Shown: positions 34,201 to 46,600 of the stretch, piece by piece
Layout of the letters: every line of letters starts with the position of its first letter
Position numbering within the stretch: the first letter of the stretch is position 1
DNA from: Campylorhamphus procurvoides
Taxonomy: Eukaryota; Chordata; Aves; Passeriformes; Dendrocolaptidae
Direction of reading: 5' to 3'
NCBI GenBank assembly: GCA_013396655.1
Contig: WBMV01002647.1
Span: forward strand, 191,414-255,413
DNA: 64,000 nt
The notes under the pieces: generated by a model
Seen by the model: the letters and a program-made list of their open reading frames with translations, nothing else
The model's database searches: none
Told to the model about the DNA's origin: nothing
Program-made: the position numbers and the translations under genes

Positions 34201-34209
34201 TTAAGTGTC

Positions 34210-34900
34210 ACAAAAACAAATCTGCAAAACACACGGCATTTCCCTGACTGTGGAGGAGAGGAAGATTGTGGGTAGGAAGCGAGGGCGGAGAGAGCCCAGG
34301 CCGGCTGGGCTCGGGGACAGCAGCAACCCCACAGGCCGGCTGTGGTGGGAGGCAGGGAGGGAGGGAGGCAGGGAGGCCGGGGAAGGGGCCGGGAACAGCC
34401 CGCAGATCCGGCCCGGGCCGGTTGGAGCCGGCTGGAGCCGGCTGGAGCCGGTCGGGGCGCTGAGGGACGCGGCAGCTCCCCAGGCCGTCCCTGCGCCGGG
34501 CGGGAGCTGCTCTCCGGGGCGGATCGGCAGCGCCCTCGGAGCGGAGCCCGGCCTCGCTGCAGCCGCGCGCCAGAGCCGCCTCCCGGCGGGAATCCGCTCC
34601 TGGCTTCCCAGAGCCGCGCGGGCAGGCGGCGCCGGTGTCGGGTTTCAGCCGGAGAGGGCGGCGGGGGGAGCGGAGCGGCGGGGCCGGGGGAGGGCGGGGA
34701 GNNNNNNNNNNNNNNNNNNNNNNNNNNNNNNNNNNNNNNNNNGGGTTGTCCGCGCACATCCCGCCCCGGCCCGCGCGAGTAAGGGGCTATCCCGGCCCGG
34801 GGTGTGCCCTGCGAGTGGCAGGCAGGGCTGTGGGCAGCGCCGCTGAGGCAGCCCGGCCTGGGTGGGGAGCCTTTGGCTCGCTGGTCATGCGTGGGGAAAG
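34210..34900. promoter_or_regulatory. CpG island, probable promoter or first exon, with assembly gap
   Basis: Very GC- and CpG-rich compared with its surroundings, which is the usual signature of a vertebrate promoter. It holds a G-run stretch (about 34345-34384) able to form G-quadruplexes and a 10-bp tandem repeat around GGAGCCGGCT (34421-34452). CGA|GTAAGG near 34779 could be a weak splice donor on plus. Transcription direction and gene identity are not visible. Open frames across it include unknown residues and are not credible. Confidence 0.7.
34702..34742. other. Assembly gap, 41 N
   Basis: A run of N inside the CpG island, typical of GC-rich sequence that failed to assemble. Any feature crossing it is uncertain. 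Confidence 1.
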
Positions 34901-35071
34901 GTGCTTGGGTTTCCCGGGTAGCACTTAGGCACAGATTTTTGGACCGAAATACCCCCTTTTCTGGATACCTCTTGCACTGTATTTGTAAATATATAAGTAT
35001 TGCCTTTGGTCTGCTGCGGTACCATTCGAACTACAAAATGGCATCTGAACCCTTTATTAGGGGAAGCAACA

Positions 35072-35323
35072 ATGCTGCCTGAAATACATTTGCTGGTTTT
35101 CTTCCTGTGGCTGGTACAATCTGTTATTGAAGTGTCATGTCAGAAGAGCACAGAGCCACAGGCTCCTGACTTTCTTTGGGAAACAATTTCACGCTTTAAT
35201 ACCTTACCTGGTGGAAGGCACTTCTTTATCCTTCCTCAGCCTAAATTACCATTTCATTGCATTGTACTTTCTACATCCATTTTCAATGGCCACCTACAGC
35301 ATACTAAGCCCATCAGTTTCTAA
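35072..35323 (+). other. Open frame with a signal-peptide-like start after the CpG island
   Basis: The ATG at 35072 opens 83 codons beginning MLPEIHLLVFFLWLVQSVIE, which has the charge and hydrophobic pattern of a secretory signal peptide, followed by a polar stretch. It lies about 170 bp after a CpG island, where the first coding exon of a gene could be. I do not recognise the sequence and see no convincing acceptor or donor around it. It may be chance. Confidence 0.25.
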
Positions 35324-37765
35324 CAAATGGTACACTTTTCACCTGTACACATTACTTGAGTGGACATCTGCAATTAAAACAGACTCAATCACTCATATTC
35401 ATGTTCTTTTGTTCTGTCACACTGGACTAGTAAAGCAATGTACACTGGCCCATGGGGTTTCAGCTTAAGGGCTAACTCAAATCTTCATCATCATGCTGAA
35501 GAGCAAAAAAAACCAGCCTTGTCACCTATCTTTGGATTATATCAGTTCTGTCTTTAATCTATTCATAAGCATTTGATCTGCTTCTAGTCTGTGTCTTTCA
35601 TCTCTGTGTCTCTTACTGGGTTATATTGTTCTCCAGATAACCCTGATAAATGGAAGACACTCCCTGTCCACCTGTCCATCTGTGCATCATCAACAGCAGC
35701 TTTACTACTTTTTTGTTGTTGTTGTTTGCTTCTCAGTGTGTAACCATATGTCAGTTTTGCATTGCTTCCCCAGCTCTGGGAATGGTGATGCAGAAAATGT
35801 GCTCCCTTGCTTAGTTATCTGACCCATTTACAGTCTATGTAGATCCATTTAGAAAGGCCATTGATAAAAATTCTTGTGGCCACACAGCACTATTCTCACA
35901 GGCCTTACCAGAAGTGGAGCTGCTCTGATAACTCCAAAGCAGTCATAGGAGGTAATCTAGCTCAGACAGAATCTAAAGGTGTAGAAAGAGATAGAAACTA
36001 CATTTTGCTCTTCAAAAGCCCTAAGGAGTCAGCATATGTCAATATGGACAAATTCAGGTTTTATAAATACTAAATATGGACAAAGTCACTGGACCAGAGG
36101 TGTTCATGTTTCATCTCAGTGTGTTTTGCAAAAGGGATTTTCAATTGCTCATATCCATATTTCCCTCTAAGAAGATACACAAGTAAATATAGCTTAGCAG
36201 CAGGTACTCTCGCTCCTTGACAGAGAAGATAATGAGGCAAGAGAGCTACTTACTGTTTATTGGTTGCTACTGTGCAGTCAGCTGTGGTAGTCTGGGTAAG
36301 TCAGTTGGGCTATACTCTTGTGATACTCTAATGTCAAAGAATGGAGGTGAGTCCTGTCCTGTACAGTGGAATTAAAATTGTGTTGAAATGCATGGGACAG
36401 TTTATCCTCTTATTCTGGTTTGTTTGGGTTTGTTTTTTGGTGTGTTTTTTTTTTCTCTTTTAATAATCAAACATGCACCTGTGTCCCATCAGAGGAGGAA
36501 AAAGAAAAAAAAAACAGTATTTCTGTTCTTCAGAAACAGAAGTTTCATGGATATTGTGTCTTGAAGTATTTCTGCACTTAAGAAAGTCAGACTTGGTTAT
36601 CCATGACACTGATGCAAGAACTGTAAACTCTTGTTGCAGACAGATTTTTTAACTCATGCGTCCTTGAAAAGTGTGACTCAGTGAGTAAGCTGTTTCTTTC
36701 ATGTGTCTCTTAAATATTGGTGAATATGTGTCATTCAGTCAGAGTTGCTGTGTTGATTTTGTCATGTTTGAAGTGTATTGAATTTTTATGAGGAAAAACA
36801 TGTACATTTCTAAATTATAGATAACCATTTTCCTCTCCTCTTTTACCCCAAAGGTCTCCCCTGGAGTGTTTATTCTAGCATTCTGGTGTAACCATGAGAG
36901 TGAGTGTCAAATATTACAAATGACTCAAATATGAAGCCGATTCTTCTGTTGTTTGCATATTTGAGGCATCTTGGTTAACACATTGCACAGTAAGTTTAGC
37001 ACTTCTAAGGAACAACATCCTATCACCTGTGTCAGAGATCCTTTTATAGGGTAGGCATGAAAAGAATTTGTTCACACAACCGTGAGAATGAGGTTAAAGG
37101 AGTTGCTGAAGTTGCAAGTCGAGTCATACACAGGACATCCATCATTTGACAGCTAACTGCTAGGCTATACTGCTCCTCTCAAATTACTGGGGTTTAGATT
37201 TTTAAATAAAATTGAATTGGCACTCATCTTTCACCTATCTGAAAAGACTAGAATTGATGAGTCTGTATCCGTAGGAACACTTGAGAATACGATGAGTGCG
37301 TCTAAAGCCATGTAGGGTGTTCAGTGAAGTATTTTGTTTTCATTGCTTTTATCCACTGTTGCCTAGGGACTTTGAATATGGGTCCTGCAAGATAAATGAA
37401 AGAGAAATACAATGTTTTTAGTGTAAATTAGTGTAAACTCTACATATACAAGCATATTGGAAAGAGTTGCTTTAAAATTGAATACTATATAAATGGACTT
37501 TGTTGGTTTAGTCCTCAATTTCCCTAATGTTTTAATGGTGTATAAAAACTATAAGACTTAACTTCCAGAAGATCTTGGAGCATCTTGTGTCTTGTCACTG
37601 TCTGTCTTTGAACTTAATGTCTTGACCAAACTCCAGTTTGTGCAATTAGGTTTCACCAGCTCGAGAGTCCTCTACTGTATTATACAGCATTTGTGTGCAG
37701 AAGTAGAGATTCTTCATTCTGCCCCAGACCTGGCTGAATTTTAACCATGCAGACAGACCTCTTAG
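35324..37765. other. Gene-free stretch
   Basis: T-rich and AT-rich non-coding sequence with simple T/TG runs near 36418-36462. No gene or recognisable repeat. Confidence 0.55.
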
Positions 37766-37769
37766 GGAT

Positions 37770-38192
37770 AACCAGACATGAAAGGTCTGGAGCACAAGTC
37801 TTATGAGGAGCAACTGAGGGAGCTGGGGTTGTTCAGTCTGGAGAACAGAAGGCTCAGGAAAGACCTTTCCACTCTCTACAACTACCTGAAAGGAAGCTGT
37901 AGCAAGATGAGGGTCCATCTCTTCTCCCAATTAACAAGTGACAGGACAAGAGGAAATGGCCTCAGGTTGCACCAGGGGAGGTTTAGATTGGATGTAAGAA
38001 AAATTTGTTCACTATAAGGATTGTCAGGCATTGGAACAGGCTGCCCAGGGAAGTGGTGGAGTCACCAGTCACCATCCCTGGAGGTATTTTAAAAGACATG
38101 TACATGTGGCTCTTAGGGATATGGTTTAGTGGTGGCCAGGGCAGTGCTGGGTGAATTGCTGGACTGGATGGTCGTAGAGGTCTTTTCCAATA
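37770..38192 (+). mobile_element. CR1-type LINE fragment, 3' end
   Basis: It parallels the copy at 10100-10675 (GAGGAGCAACTGAGGGAGCT, TGTTCAGTCTGGAGAACAG, GTAGAGGTCTTTTCCAA), covering the end of the RT frame and the 3' untranslated region. It is 5'-truncated. Confidence 0.85.
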
Positions 38193-40117
38193 CTTCTTTC
38201 CCATGCTTCCAGTAAACATTATCTTCTTTCACAAAATCTTTGCAATATGCAGTGTATAGAATTAACCAAAATTATACAGTAAAGGAAAAATCTACAAAAA
38301 TATTTGCGTTTCTCGTGGGAGATAGAAGTTGTGTGGTAGGTCACTACTGTTGTCTGGGTATTGCTCATGTTTTTTAACAGTTGACATGTCAGAAGTCTCT
38401 AGATTTGTTATTAAGTTGGGCATTGGCTAATAGCTTTTGTTAGTTTTAATTGTAAGAAAGCCTGATTCATCCTCTTAGGGTTTGGTCAGCTTTTAACTTA
38501 CTGGTAAGACAAAGAAATGTGGGCTCTTTGATAGTTGTTTTCTTTACAACGTTTGAACAGTATGTTGTTTTCCCTTCTTTGGGGACTTATTGATCCTGGC
38601 TGGTGACTACTTGCTTGACATTTTCTTTGCTTCATCTTCTTAAGAATTCATCAAGGTTTCTTAATTTTTGTTATGCATACAAAATAAATTCTTAGTTGGT
38701 GTAGCATTTAGGAAACATTTAGTGCCTTGCTCCTGTTAAGGATCAAAATACAGACAATAGAATATATTTCTAGGATGAGTAATTGCTTATCTGTGTTAGT
38801 CTGCTTCATTTTCTATAGCAATTTAGAAATAAAAACCTGTGTTAAAACTTTACATGTAGTTCTTTGATTCTAATTTAGCTTTCTTTAAATGTCAGGGTAG
38901 AAACTTCTTCATTTATTCATTTGCTTTAGGGAATTCTAGTGACCTCCCACTGGGAAAGGGAGCATTACGTCCTTCGGGATAAGTGTGACCAGAAGTAGCC
39001 TCGTTTCAGGGCAAGTTGACTGTTGCTTTAAAATTCTCCGAATCTTTGAGAGTAAGAGAATGCTCTCCACTCTGGGTTCTTGATCACAGCAATAAGAACC
39101 TTGGCAAATAATAAGTTTAGAGAATAAAATGCTTTCTTCTCCCATGCTTTTAAACAGAAAACAAAACAACAACAAAAAAATCCCAACATCTAAAGAAACA
39201 AGCAAGCAAGCAAAAAGCAAAATCCAGATGAATTAATTTTGCTTAGAGCATTCCAAAATACTTTTCAACTGAGTTTAAACATGGAAAATTCTCAAGGCTT
39301 AATTTTGAAATCTAAAACACACAGATACTTCAAAAAGTCTTATGTATAAAAATTTGTTACAATTAGAACTATTCTGAACCCTCAGTAGTGATGTACTAGC
39401 AAGTGTCAGTTAAAGTAATCACAACTCATGACTAATGGGGACTTGCAAGAGATAAATTTTAAAGGTAAGGCCTTGGGGGTTTTTCTCCAGAGGTCCCATG
39501 TTGTAAAACTTCCATTAGTGTTTTCTGGGTTGTGGTTACTGATGACAGGAGAGAGTTACTGGAGAGCCTCAGGGGATCATTATCTCCTCTTTAACTATCT
39601 GACCTGCAGTTGGTATTGCCTGGTGGTCTCTCAAAATTACCTGAGAGTGGGGAAACCTGAACTGCTGCTCAGACACCTGATTCATTCACATGATGGCCAC
39701 ATTCAGAATCCAAGCATCTCTGAAAAGCTGCTTGAAGAAAGTCAGAGAACAATTAAGAACAACTCTCTCTGTAAATGTCCTGATGAAGAGTTTACATTAG
39801 CATGATATTACGCATCTCCATAATTTTAAATAGCAGGTTTTTTACAGTCTGAAGTATTTTGGTTATTCAGAACTTGACAAAGAGAGGGAATGAGGAAGAG
39901 GAAAGCAAAACTATCATCAGTCTCTTTCTTGCACAGTAAACACAAAATTGGAAGAGTTGAGGACAGCTCCTATTGAGACAGTGCCAGAAGAGAAGCAACT
40001 AAGAAGGTGAAGAGAATGGGAAGAGAGTACTGGTTAGAAAAATTACATGAGGCATAGAATAAAAGGGGAAAGGATTGTAGATTGAAAAAAAGACAAAAAA
40101 TGATGAAAGGCAGTTGG
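38193..40117. other. Gene-free stretch
   Basis: No gene or repeat recognised. A 125-codon open frame at 39428-39805 has no family signature. Confidence 0.55.
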
Positions 40118-40122
40118 CACAG

Positions 40123-40596
40123 TGTTGCGCTTTAGGAATGGTACTCCCCAATTTGGTGCCCCCACCGAGCCTGTCCAAATCATACACTGCTCTCTCTTGA
40201 TCCCCCATTTTTCCCTCCCTCTTCCCCTGCAGTGCACTGGAGAGGCGATGTGGAAAGATCATGGGTTGAGATAAGAACAATTTACTGGAAACAGCAATCA
40301 GGTAAGAAAATAACCAGTAACAGCAACAATACTACTGACCAAAGGTATAGGAAAAAAAATTGACTCACACAAATAATAAGCCAAACCTATAATAGACAAT
40401 ACCTGTAATAGGCAATGGCTCCCTCCACCATGTTTTCTTGGCTGGAAGAAACACCTTCTCCCCCAAAGAGAGAGATAGTCCCTTTCTCCCAACCCCAGCA
40501 ATGTCGTGAGGTGGTACACAATAACCTCCAGGTCCTAGCCATCCCCCTTCCTGGCTACTGCAAAAAATTAATCCTGTCCAGGCCAGAACCAGGACA
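40123..40596 (-). mobile_element. Solo LTR, antisense, ERVL-type, 474 bp
   Basis: Plus-strand ends are TGTTGCGCTTTAGG and CCAGGACA, flanked by identical CACAG at 40118-40122 and 40597-40601. It shares the motif block (GAATGGTACTCCC, ACTGGAAACAGCAA, AAATTAATCCTGTCC) with the LTRs at 52295 and 58416. Confidence 0.9.
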
Positions 40597-40601
40597 CACA
40601 G

Positions 40602-43600
40602 GAAGGGAATAAATCAGAAAGAAAGTCAAATGAAGAGTGAAACTAACAAACATATAGAGGAAAAGGGGGAATTAATGAACAAGTGGATTTGCATTCTTAT
40701 TTCCAGAAATCCCTTAGAGGTCAAGATATCTCTATGGACCTCAGCATATCTACTTTTTTTTGTCCTCACAGATTTATCTTCTGTTTAAAAGTTCTGTTTG
40801 GTATAGTGTAGCTTAGAGTTCATATGCAGCACAAAACATGATGTACCTTGGTAAATCAGTGCTGACTACAATTTATAAATGTCCATGTTTACAGGTCTTT
40901 GAGCTATAAAGTGACCAAGTAGCTGGGATTCATCTGGTCCTTAGAAGTTACAGCACTTTGCCTCAGAGCAGGGATAAGGTTAGTAATGTGATATTCCTGG
41001 AGATGCCATTTAAATTACATTCATTGATTGGACAATAGCATTCATCTGAGTTTTTATAAAGGCATTTTTCTGATTTCTAAAGTTTACCCATGGGTGGTGA
41101 TGGTGGGTATTTTAATGAACGTGCTCTGGAATACTTCTTTTCCTGAGCTGCAGTAAGGAATTTTCAGCATTAATTTTTCATTATGCTGGAGAAGCACCTC
41201 ACTTCAAATAAGCAACAATAATCTCATTTTAACGAAGATGAGAAAAGTTTATACTCCTTTATAGTGCCAGAGAATGGTTTCAATCACCAAATATATGCAT
41301 GTATTGGCAAATAAAACAGGCAAATATCAGGCCTGTATGGGGGAAATACATTTTACTGGAGATTTTCTAAGAAAGTATCTTTTGTTACTAGGTTCCTGCT
41401 GATTTCAGGCACTATTACTGTGTACAGTTTTCCTGAAGAAGTAGTATTGTTCAAAGAGCCTCCTGCTTCTGCTGTCATTTTTAACCTACTAAAAGTAGTT
41501 CACAGTTCCCCAAGTTTGAGCAATAACTTGGGTAATTATATAAGATACCATACCAGCTCTGGATCACACATTGCCCCATACTTGTATTGTGTATCCCTTG
41601 ACCAGAAATAAGGAATATGTGTGACTGAATGTCATGGGTTTCACATGCATATTTTTTAACAGTGCCTCTTATCACAGCAATTCATGTATTATTTCTTGGT
41701 TTTCTCTAATCATTTGTGAGTTCTTTTTCTTTAATGCTGGAGTTACACAAAATGTTCAGTGTTTGATAGCATAGAGACTAACTCTCCAAATGCCAGCAGA
41801 GATATGTAAAGAACTGTTTCCTAGAGCAAGAGAAGAATGTTGAAAACCGATGAGACACTGCAGCAGAATTCAAAATAGCATTAATTTATGTCTGGCTAAT
41901 GAGTATATATCATAGTTCTGATGTTTTCTTAATACAATTTGAGCAGGGCACATATTTTCAAGCAAACTGTACTTCTGTATATAAAATGAAAAGGCAGATG
42001 TACTTTGAAGTCTTACTCTGAAATGCTCAATGCAATCAGGACTATGAAACCAATGAAATATAACAAAAAATATTTATCATACTTTATGCTTACATTAGGA
42101 TTGCTAAAAAAGGGAGGAGGAGAGAGAATTTTTCTCATTGATCACACAAATAAGTCACAAGTGAACAATAGTGCTCTAACCAAAAGCCTGTGTCTGGAAT
42201 GGAAATCCTCTCCCACACTTCAAGGCTGACCTTCCCTCCCCCTTCTTCCATAGCTCGTATTTCAGAGCTGAGCTGGTCGCCAGCAGACTGTGAGCTGCCA
42301 GGAGTTGCTCAAAAGTAGAGGCACAACCATTAAGTGCCCCCTCATGCCTCACTCCCCACAGGACCAGAGAGATTTCTCCATAAGAAGGGAACTTTCTGTT
42401 CCTCACTGGTACAGAAAATCTCATAAAAACCATCATGGGTGCCCTCTTACATGAGGACATTATCTAAGTTGAGGCTGCATCTCCTCCCAGAAAGCTAAGT
42501 AGGTCATAGCAGCTGACCTGTCCTTGTGTTTTTATGTGATCAAGTTCTAAAGCCAAATCCAGATTGTTGTTCTCATGTGACTTAGGCAGTCTGTTCACAT
42601 CTGGTAGGCAGAGAAAACATGAAGCAATAAAAGCAAAGTTTATGAAAGGGCATCAAGATTATGCTGTTGTCCTTGGGCATAGGACATTTAACAGCAAATC
42701 TTGCCTCTACTAAGAAATGTTTATTTAGATTGTTACATGTTTGTACCAGCAGACACTGCAAGTGGATATGTATCAATAACTGAGGCTCTTTTGCCCATGC
42801 TTTGAACAAAAATAAATTGGCAGCAGTGCCCCTTGCACTATAGCTGCATCCATTCTTTGAAGTTTTGGCCCAGTGGCTCCATTAGTCATGGAGACTGGGA
42901 TGGCTGAATTTTCTTTAGCTCTGTCAGTCAAATAAGAAAACAGGAAGAACAGTTCAAAAATCTGAAATTAAAAATGCTGCAATATAAGAAAATTTTTATA
43001 AAAGCCAAGAATTTTTTTGCTTTCCTTCTTCATCTTTTCTTTGGCAGTGAATATTCACTCACTACGAATCATCAACCATAATTGTAGCATCTGTATTAAT
43101 GTGTGCACACTGTGCTTGGAATGTATTTTCATTCCCAGATGGGTTTTACTTTTAACTGCGAGAGGACTTTTCCATGAAATTAGGTGTGATGTAGCAAAGG
43201 GAATTACTTAGAAAAATAGTTGGACATAGTGGCATGATGGCAATGTAACAAACTCAACATTAAACATTCATAAATAGATTAACAGATTATGCCCAATGGC
43301 ATTGATACCTGTATAGGAATTTTTATTCAGATAACCATTCAGATACATTTTTCCCTTGAAATACTCATATTTGTTCAATAAACATTCTTTATATCATGTC
43401 ATCATGGGAAGTGTGGAATGGAGAGAATTCTCCCTACCAAAGCTCAGCATTTTAGGGTGACAAAGCAACAAAAAAGTTCAAGGCCTGTCTGTATAAATGA
43501 AATATTGTAAATTTAAAAGCACAACAGCTATTCTCAGCCCTTCTTAACATGAAGAGCACTCATTCTGTCTTGAATTATCAATGTTACATTGGCATAAACT

Positions 43601-46600
43601 CTCCATTATAATGCTTTTTTTAACTACACTTTGAAACTAATGTGAGTTGGGGCAGGCAATGAATTTAAAAGTGCAATGGCTGCTCTGAAATAACTGTGTA
43701 TGGATATTCCGTATTCAGAAGAAGAGTATCCACACATGGACCTAATCAGCAACAGCTTGATGTGTAAACAAGTATTAATATTTACTTAGAATCTAAGTGA
43801 CAGAACTTGTCAGTGAAGGAATTTATTATTAGAAGATATAAAACTGAACCTAAGCAAGGCTTTTGGATAAGAAAACACCAGACCATCCCTGAGCTCAACT
43901 GAGCATTACATAGGCAAGGTGTCAGAAGGGAGGCGTGCAAGCCATCTTTCTTTTCCTCGCTGCCCCTGGACCTGGCTTAAAGCCAGACCCATCCATTTGC
44001 GACCAAAAGAAGACTGAGGATGGAGATAACCATGAAGGAGGGATCTTCTAGGCACCAAGTAGATAGAGATCCTTGAGCAGTTAACAAGGCCTAGGCCCAG
44101 AAGTATTGAGTCACAAATGTTTTTTACTTTATATACTTGAGAATATTCAGCATCAGTGCTGCATCCCAGCCTCAGCAGATAAAATGGCTTTAGAGAGGAC
44201 ACAAGTTTAGACTTGTATGTGCAGGTTTACCGCTGCCTTTATCTTTTTGACTCTCTATTGTTAGAAGGAAGGACTCCCCCCAACAAGTGAAGAGAGAGAG
44301 ACAATCCCATGCCCAATCACTGTATGGGAAGCCATACAGAGGAACTTTCTATTTTCTTTTTTTTTTTTAATGCACTTCATCTCTGTTCCAGTGGAAAAGA
44401 AGACATTGTCAGTTCACAATTTCCAGGAGGTCATGGCTATTTGCAGGAAATGCTGACAACACCAGGAGTGTTGTGTAAGGACCAGCTAAACCTGTTTAAC
44501 AAGCATAGCAACTCCCTGACATTACCACAACTGCAGAGCTGCTCTGGAGGCCTCCTACTTTTGCTCTGCAGAAATGCCTGTGTACAGTGCTGCATGTGGC
44601 CTGTCCTTCCAAAAGTACATGAAAGAAGTGGTTAAATTTTGTTTCTGATTCCAGGTTTCAATGCCAAGGGCTGTGGGGAGCAGTTCCTTCACAACAGAAA
44701 TGTCTCTAACCACTTCTTGTGGCTTAAGGTCTTGCCATCTCTTACTTTAAATGCAACTACATTACTATTGCAGCTACCAGTGAAAGAATGGGTTGAGTGG
44801 TTGAACACATACAGTTAACTTCTCTGGTAGCAGCAGCCAGTTCAGCTAAACATGGACCTTGTGTCTACAAGTTCTTGAAAGAGGCCACACCCTCATCAGA
44901 CATGTCCTGCCTGGATTCCTTCCGAAACCAGCTGCTGCCCTTCCCTACAAGAAATGCCTGGCACTGGAGTGTGAACCTTTGTACACCACCTCCTCCATCC
45001 AGGATGACTGTCTGCATGGCAATGCAGCTGTTAGGAAAGCCATAGAATTGCTGATGACATGGACCTTGAAACATCATCTGACTCAACTTCTCCCAGTGCC
45101 CCCACAAAGAAACAGTCTTTCAGCAGGTGACCCAAAATAGTTCTCCCAAATACTGTTTTTTTCTGCATCAGATCCTGATCCTTGAAGTGTTTATCCTCCT
45201 AGTATTTCTCCCTCACTAATGCAATTTATCCCACCTTAGTGAATCAGATCAATGGTGCTTGAAGCTACACTGTTCATTAGATCACTGAGGTGGGTGAAAA
45301 AAAAAGCACCACAAATTATTTTCCCATCTGTAAAGTTACATTTCAAAATGACAATTACTGTTACCTGCTGTAAAGTACATGTCCATAAATGGTTTATCAG
45401 CACAGGAAAAGGGGTAGCGGGGGAGGAGCAAGCAGCCAACCTTTGTGTCCCTGTTAAGCTGATGTCAGCCCCAAAGCTAACCTGTGGTGTGATGGTGCAG
45501 CTGTTGTCCTTCTCCAGTTGAGTGCTAATAATAGTAGAACAAGGAACTTTTTTCTGTATGGGAGAACTCCCTCCTTTGGATAGATCACTGACAGTGACTG
45601 TTCTCAGAAGAGGTGAGGTGTGGGTAGGAGCGTATGAACTTTTACACCCACTCTACTTCTTCCTTCTCCTTGTGGTTCTTCTGTGAGCCCACGAGACCCT
45701 TACTAAAGGAAAAAGAAGTTTAGTTGTCATGCTTTTGCTGTAATAGGCTTTCCAGCAGAGGCTGCCACACAAAGATTGTGTTGTAGACGAGATTTGTGAA
45801 GTAGAGGGATACGAACACTACTTACTCAGAAAATAATGGTCAGCTCATTTTGTACAGGCTGCCGAGAGCCACTAAGCAAATTAATCAGTTTCAGTCACTC
45901 CTAGCCTGAGAAGAGCTGGAAAAACCTGGGTGACTGATTCTGGTTTATTGAGCCTTTTAGTTTAGTTTTTTAACACCTGTGGCACCATCCTGCCTTTTCA
46001 CAGTAAGCACAAGAATGTCCCTTCACCGCTCCTTTTATTTCTTGCTATTCATTCACCATATTGTATTTGTTTTTCTTAGCCAGCTGAGTCTAATTTCCTC
46101 TTTGTGCTGCTCTTCACCTTCATACTCCCTTCCCCCACATCTTAATTATGACATATTTCCCTTAGGATTTTTTGTCTTTCTGTCATTAATGATGGTAAAA
46201 AATAAGCAACAAAAAAACCCCTAAATTTTGACAACATTGGGAAAAAGTAGGTAATTTCATTTGCCAACCCATAGTCCCTACAGAGAAAATGACCTTGCCT
46301 CTAAGACAGAAAAATGCTTTGACAGCAACAAAGCAGAAATAATCAGGAAAAGGTGAATTATAGCAAAATGTTTTTCTGGGCATTCTACAGCAAGGAAAGC
46401 ATTAGTTTGGTAGATTAGAGTGGTTTCATCTAATATGCTCCCTCTTATAGTAATCAGTGTTAGTTGCTTCAGGGGCAGGTACAAGCTGAGGACTAACTTA
46501 CCCAGAAAAAAGTATCTTTTAACACTTCTCATCCTCCCAACAGAGCTTGTTTTCTCTTGACTTTACCTTTTTGGTCATCTCACTTGAGGCACCTGGTATT

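Noticed and set aside
34205..34846. Several long open frames across the CpG island
   Set aside because: They run through the N gap, are Gly/Arg/Pro-rich as expected of GC-rich DNA, and are open in all frames.
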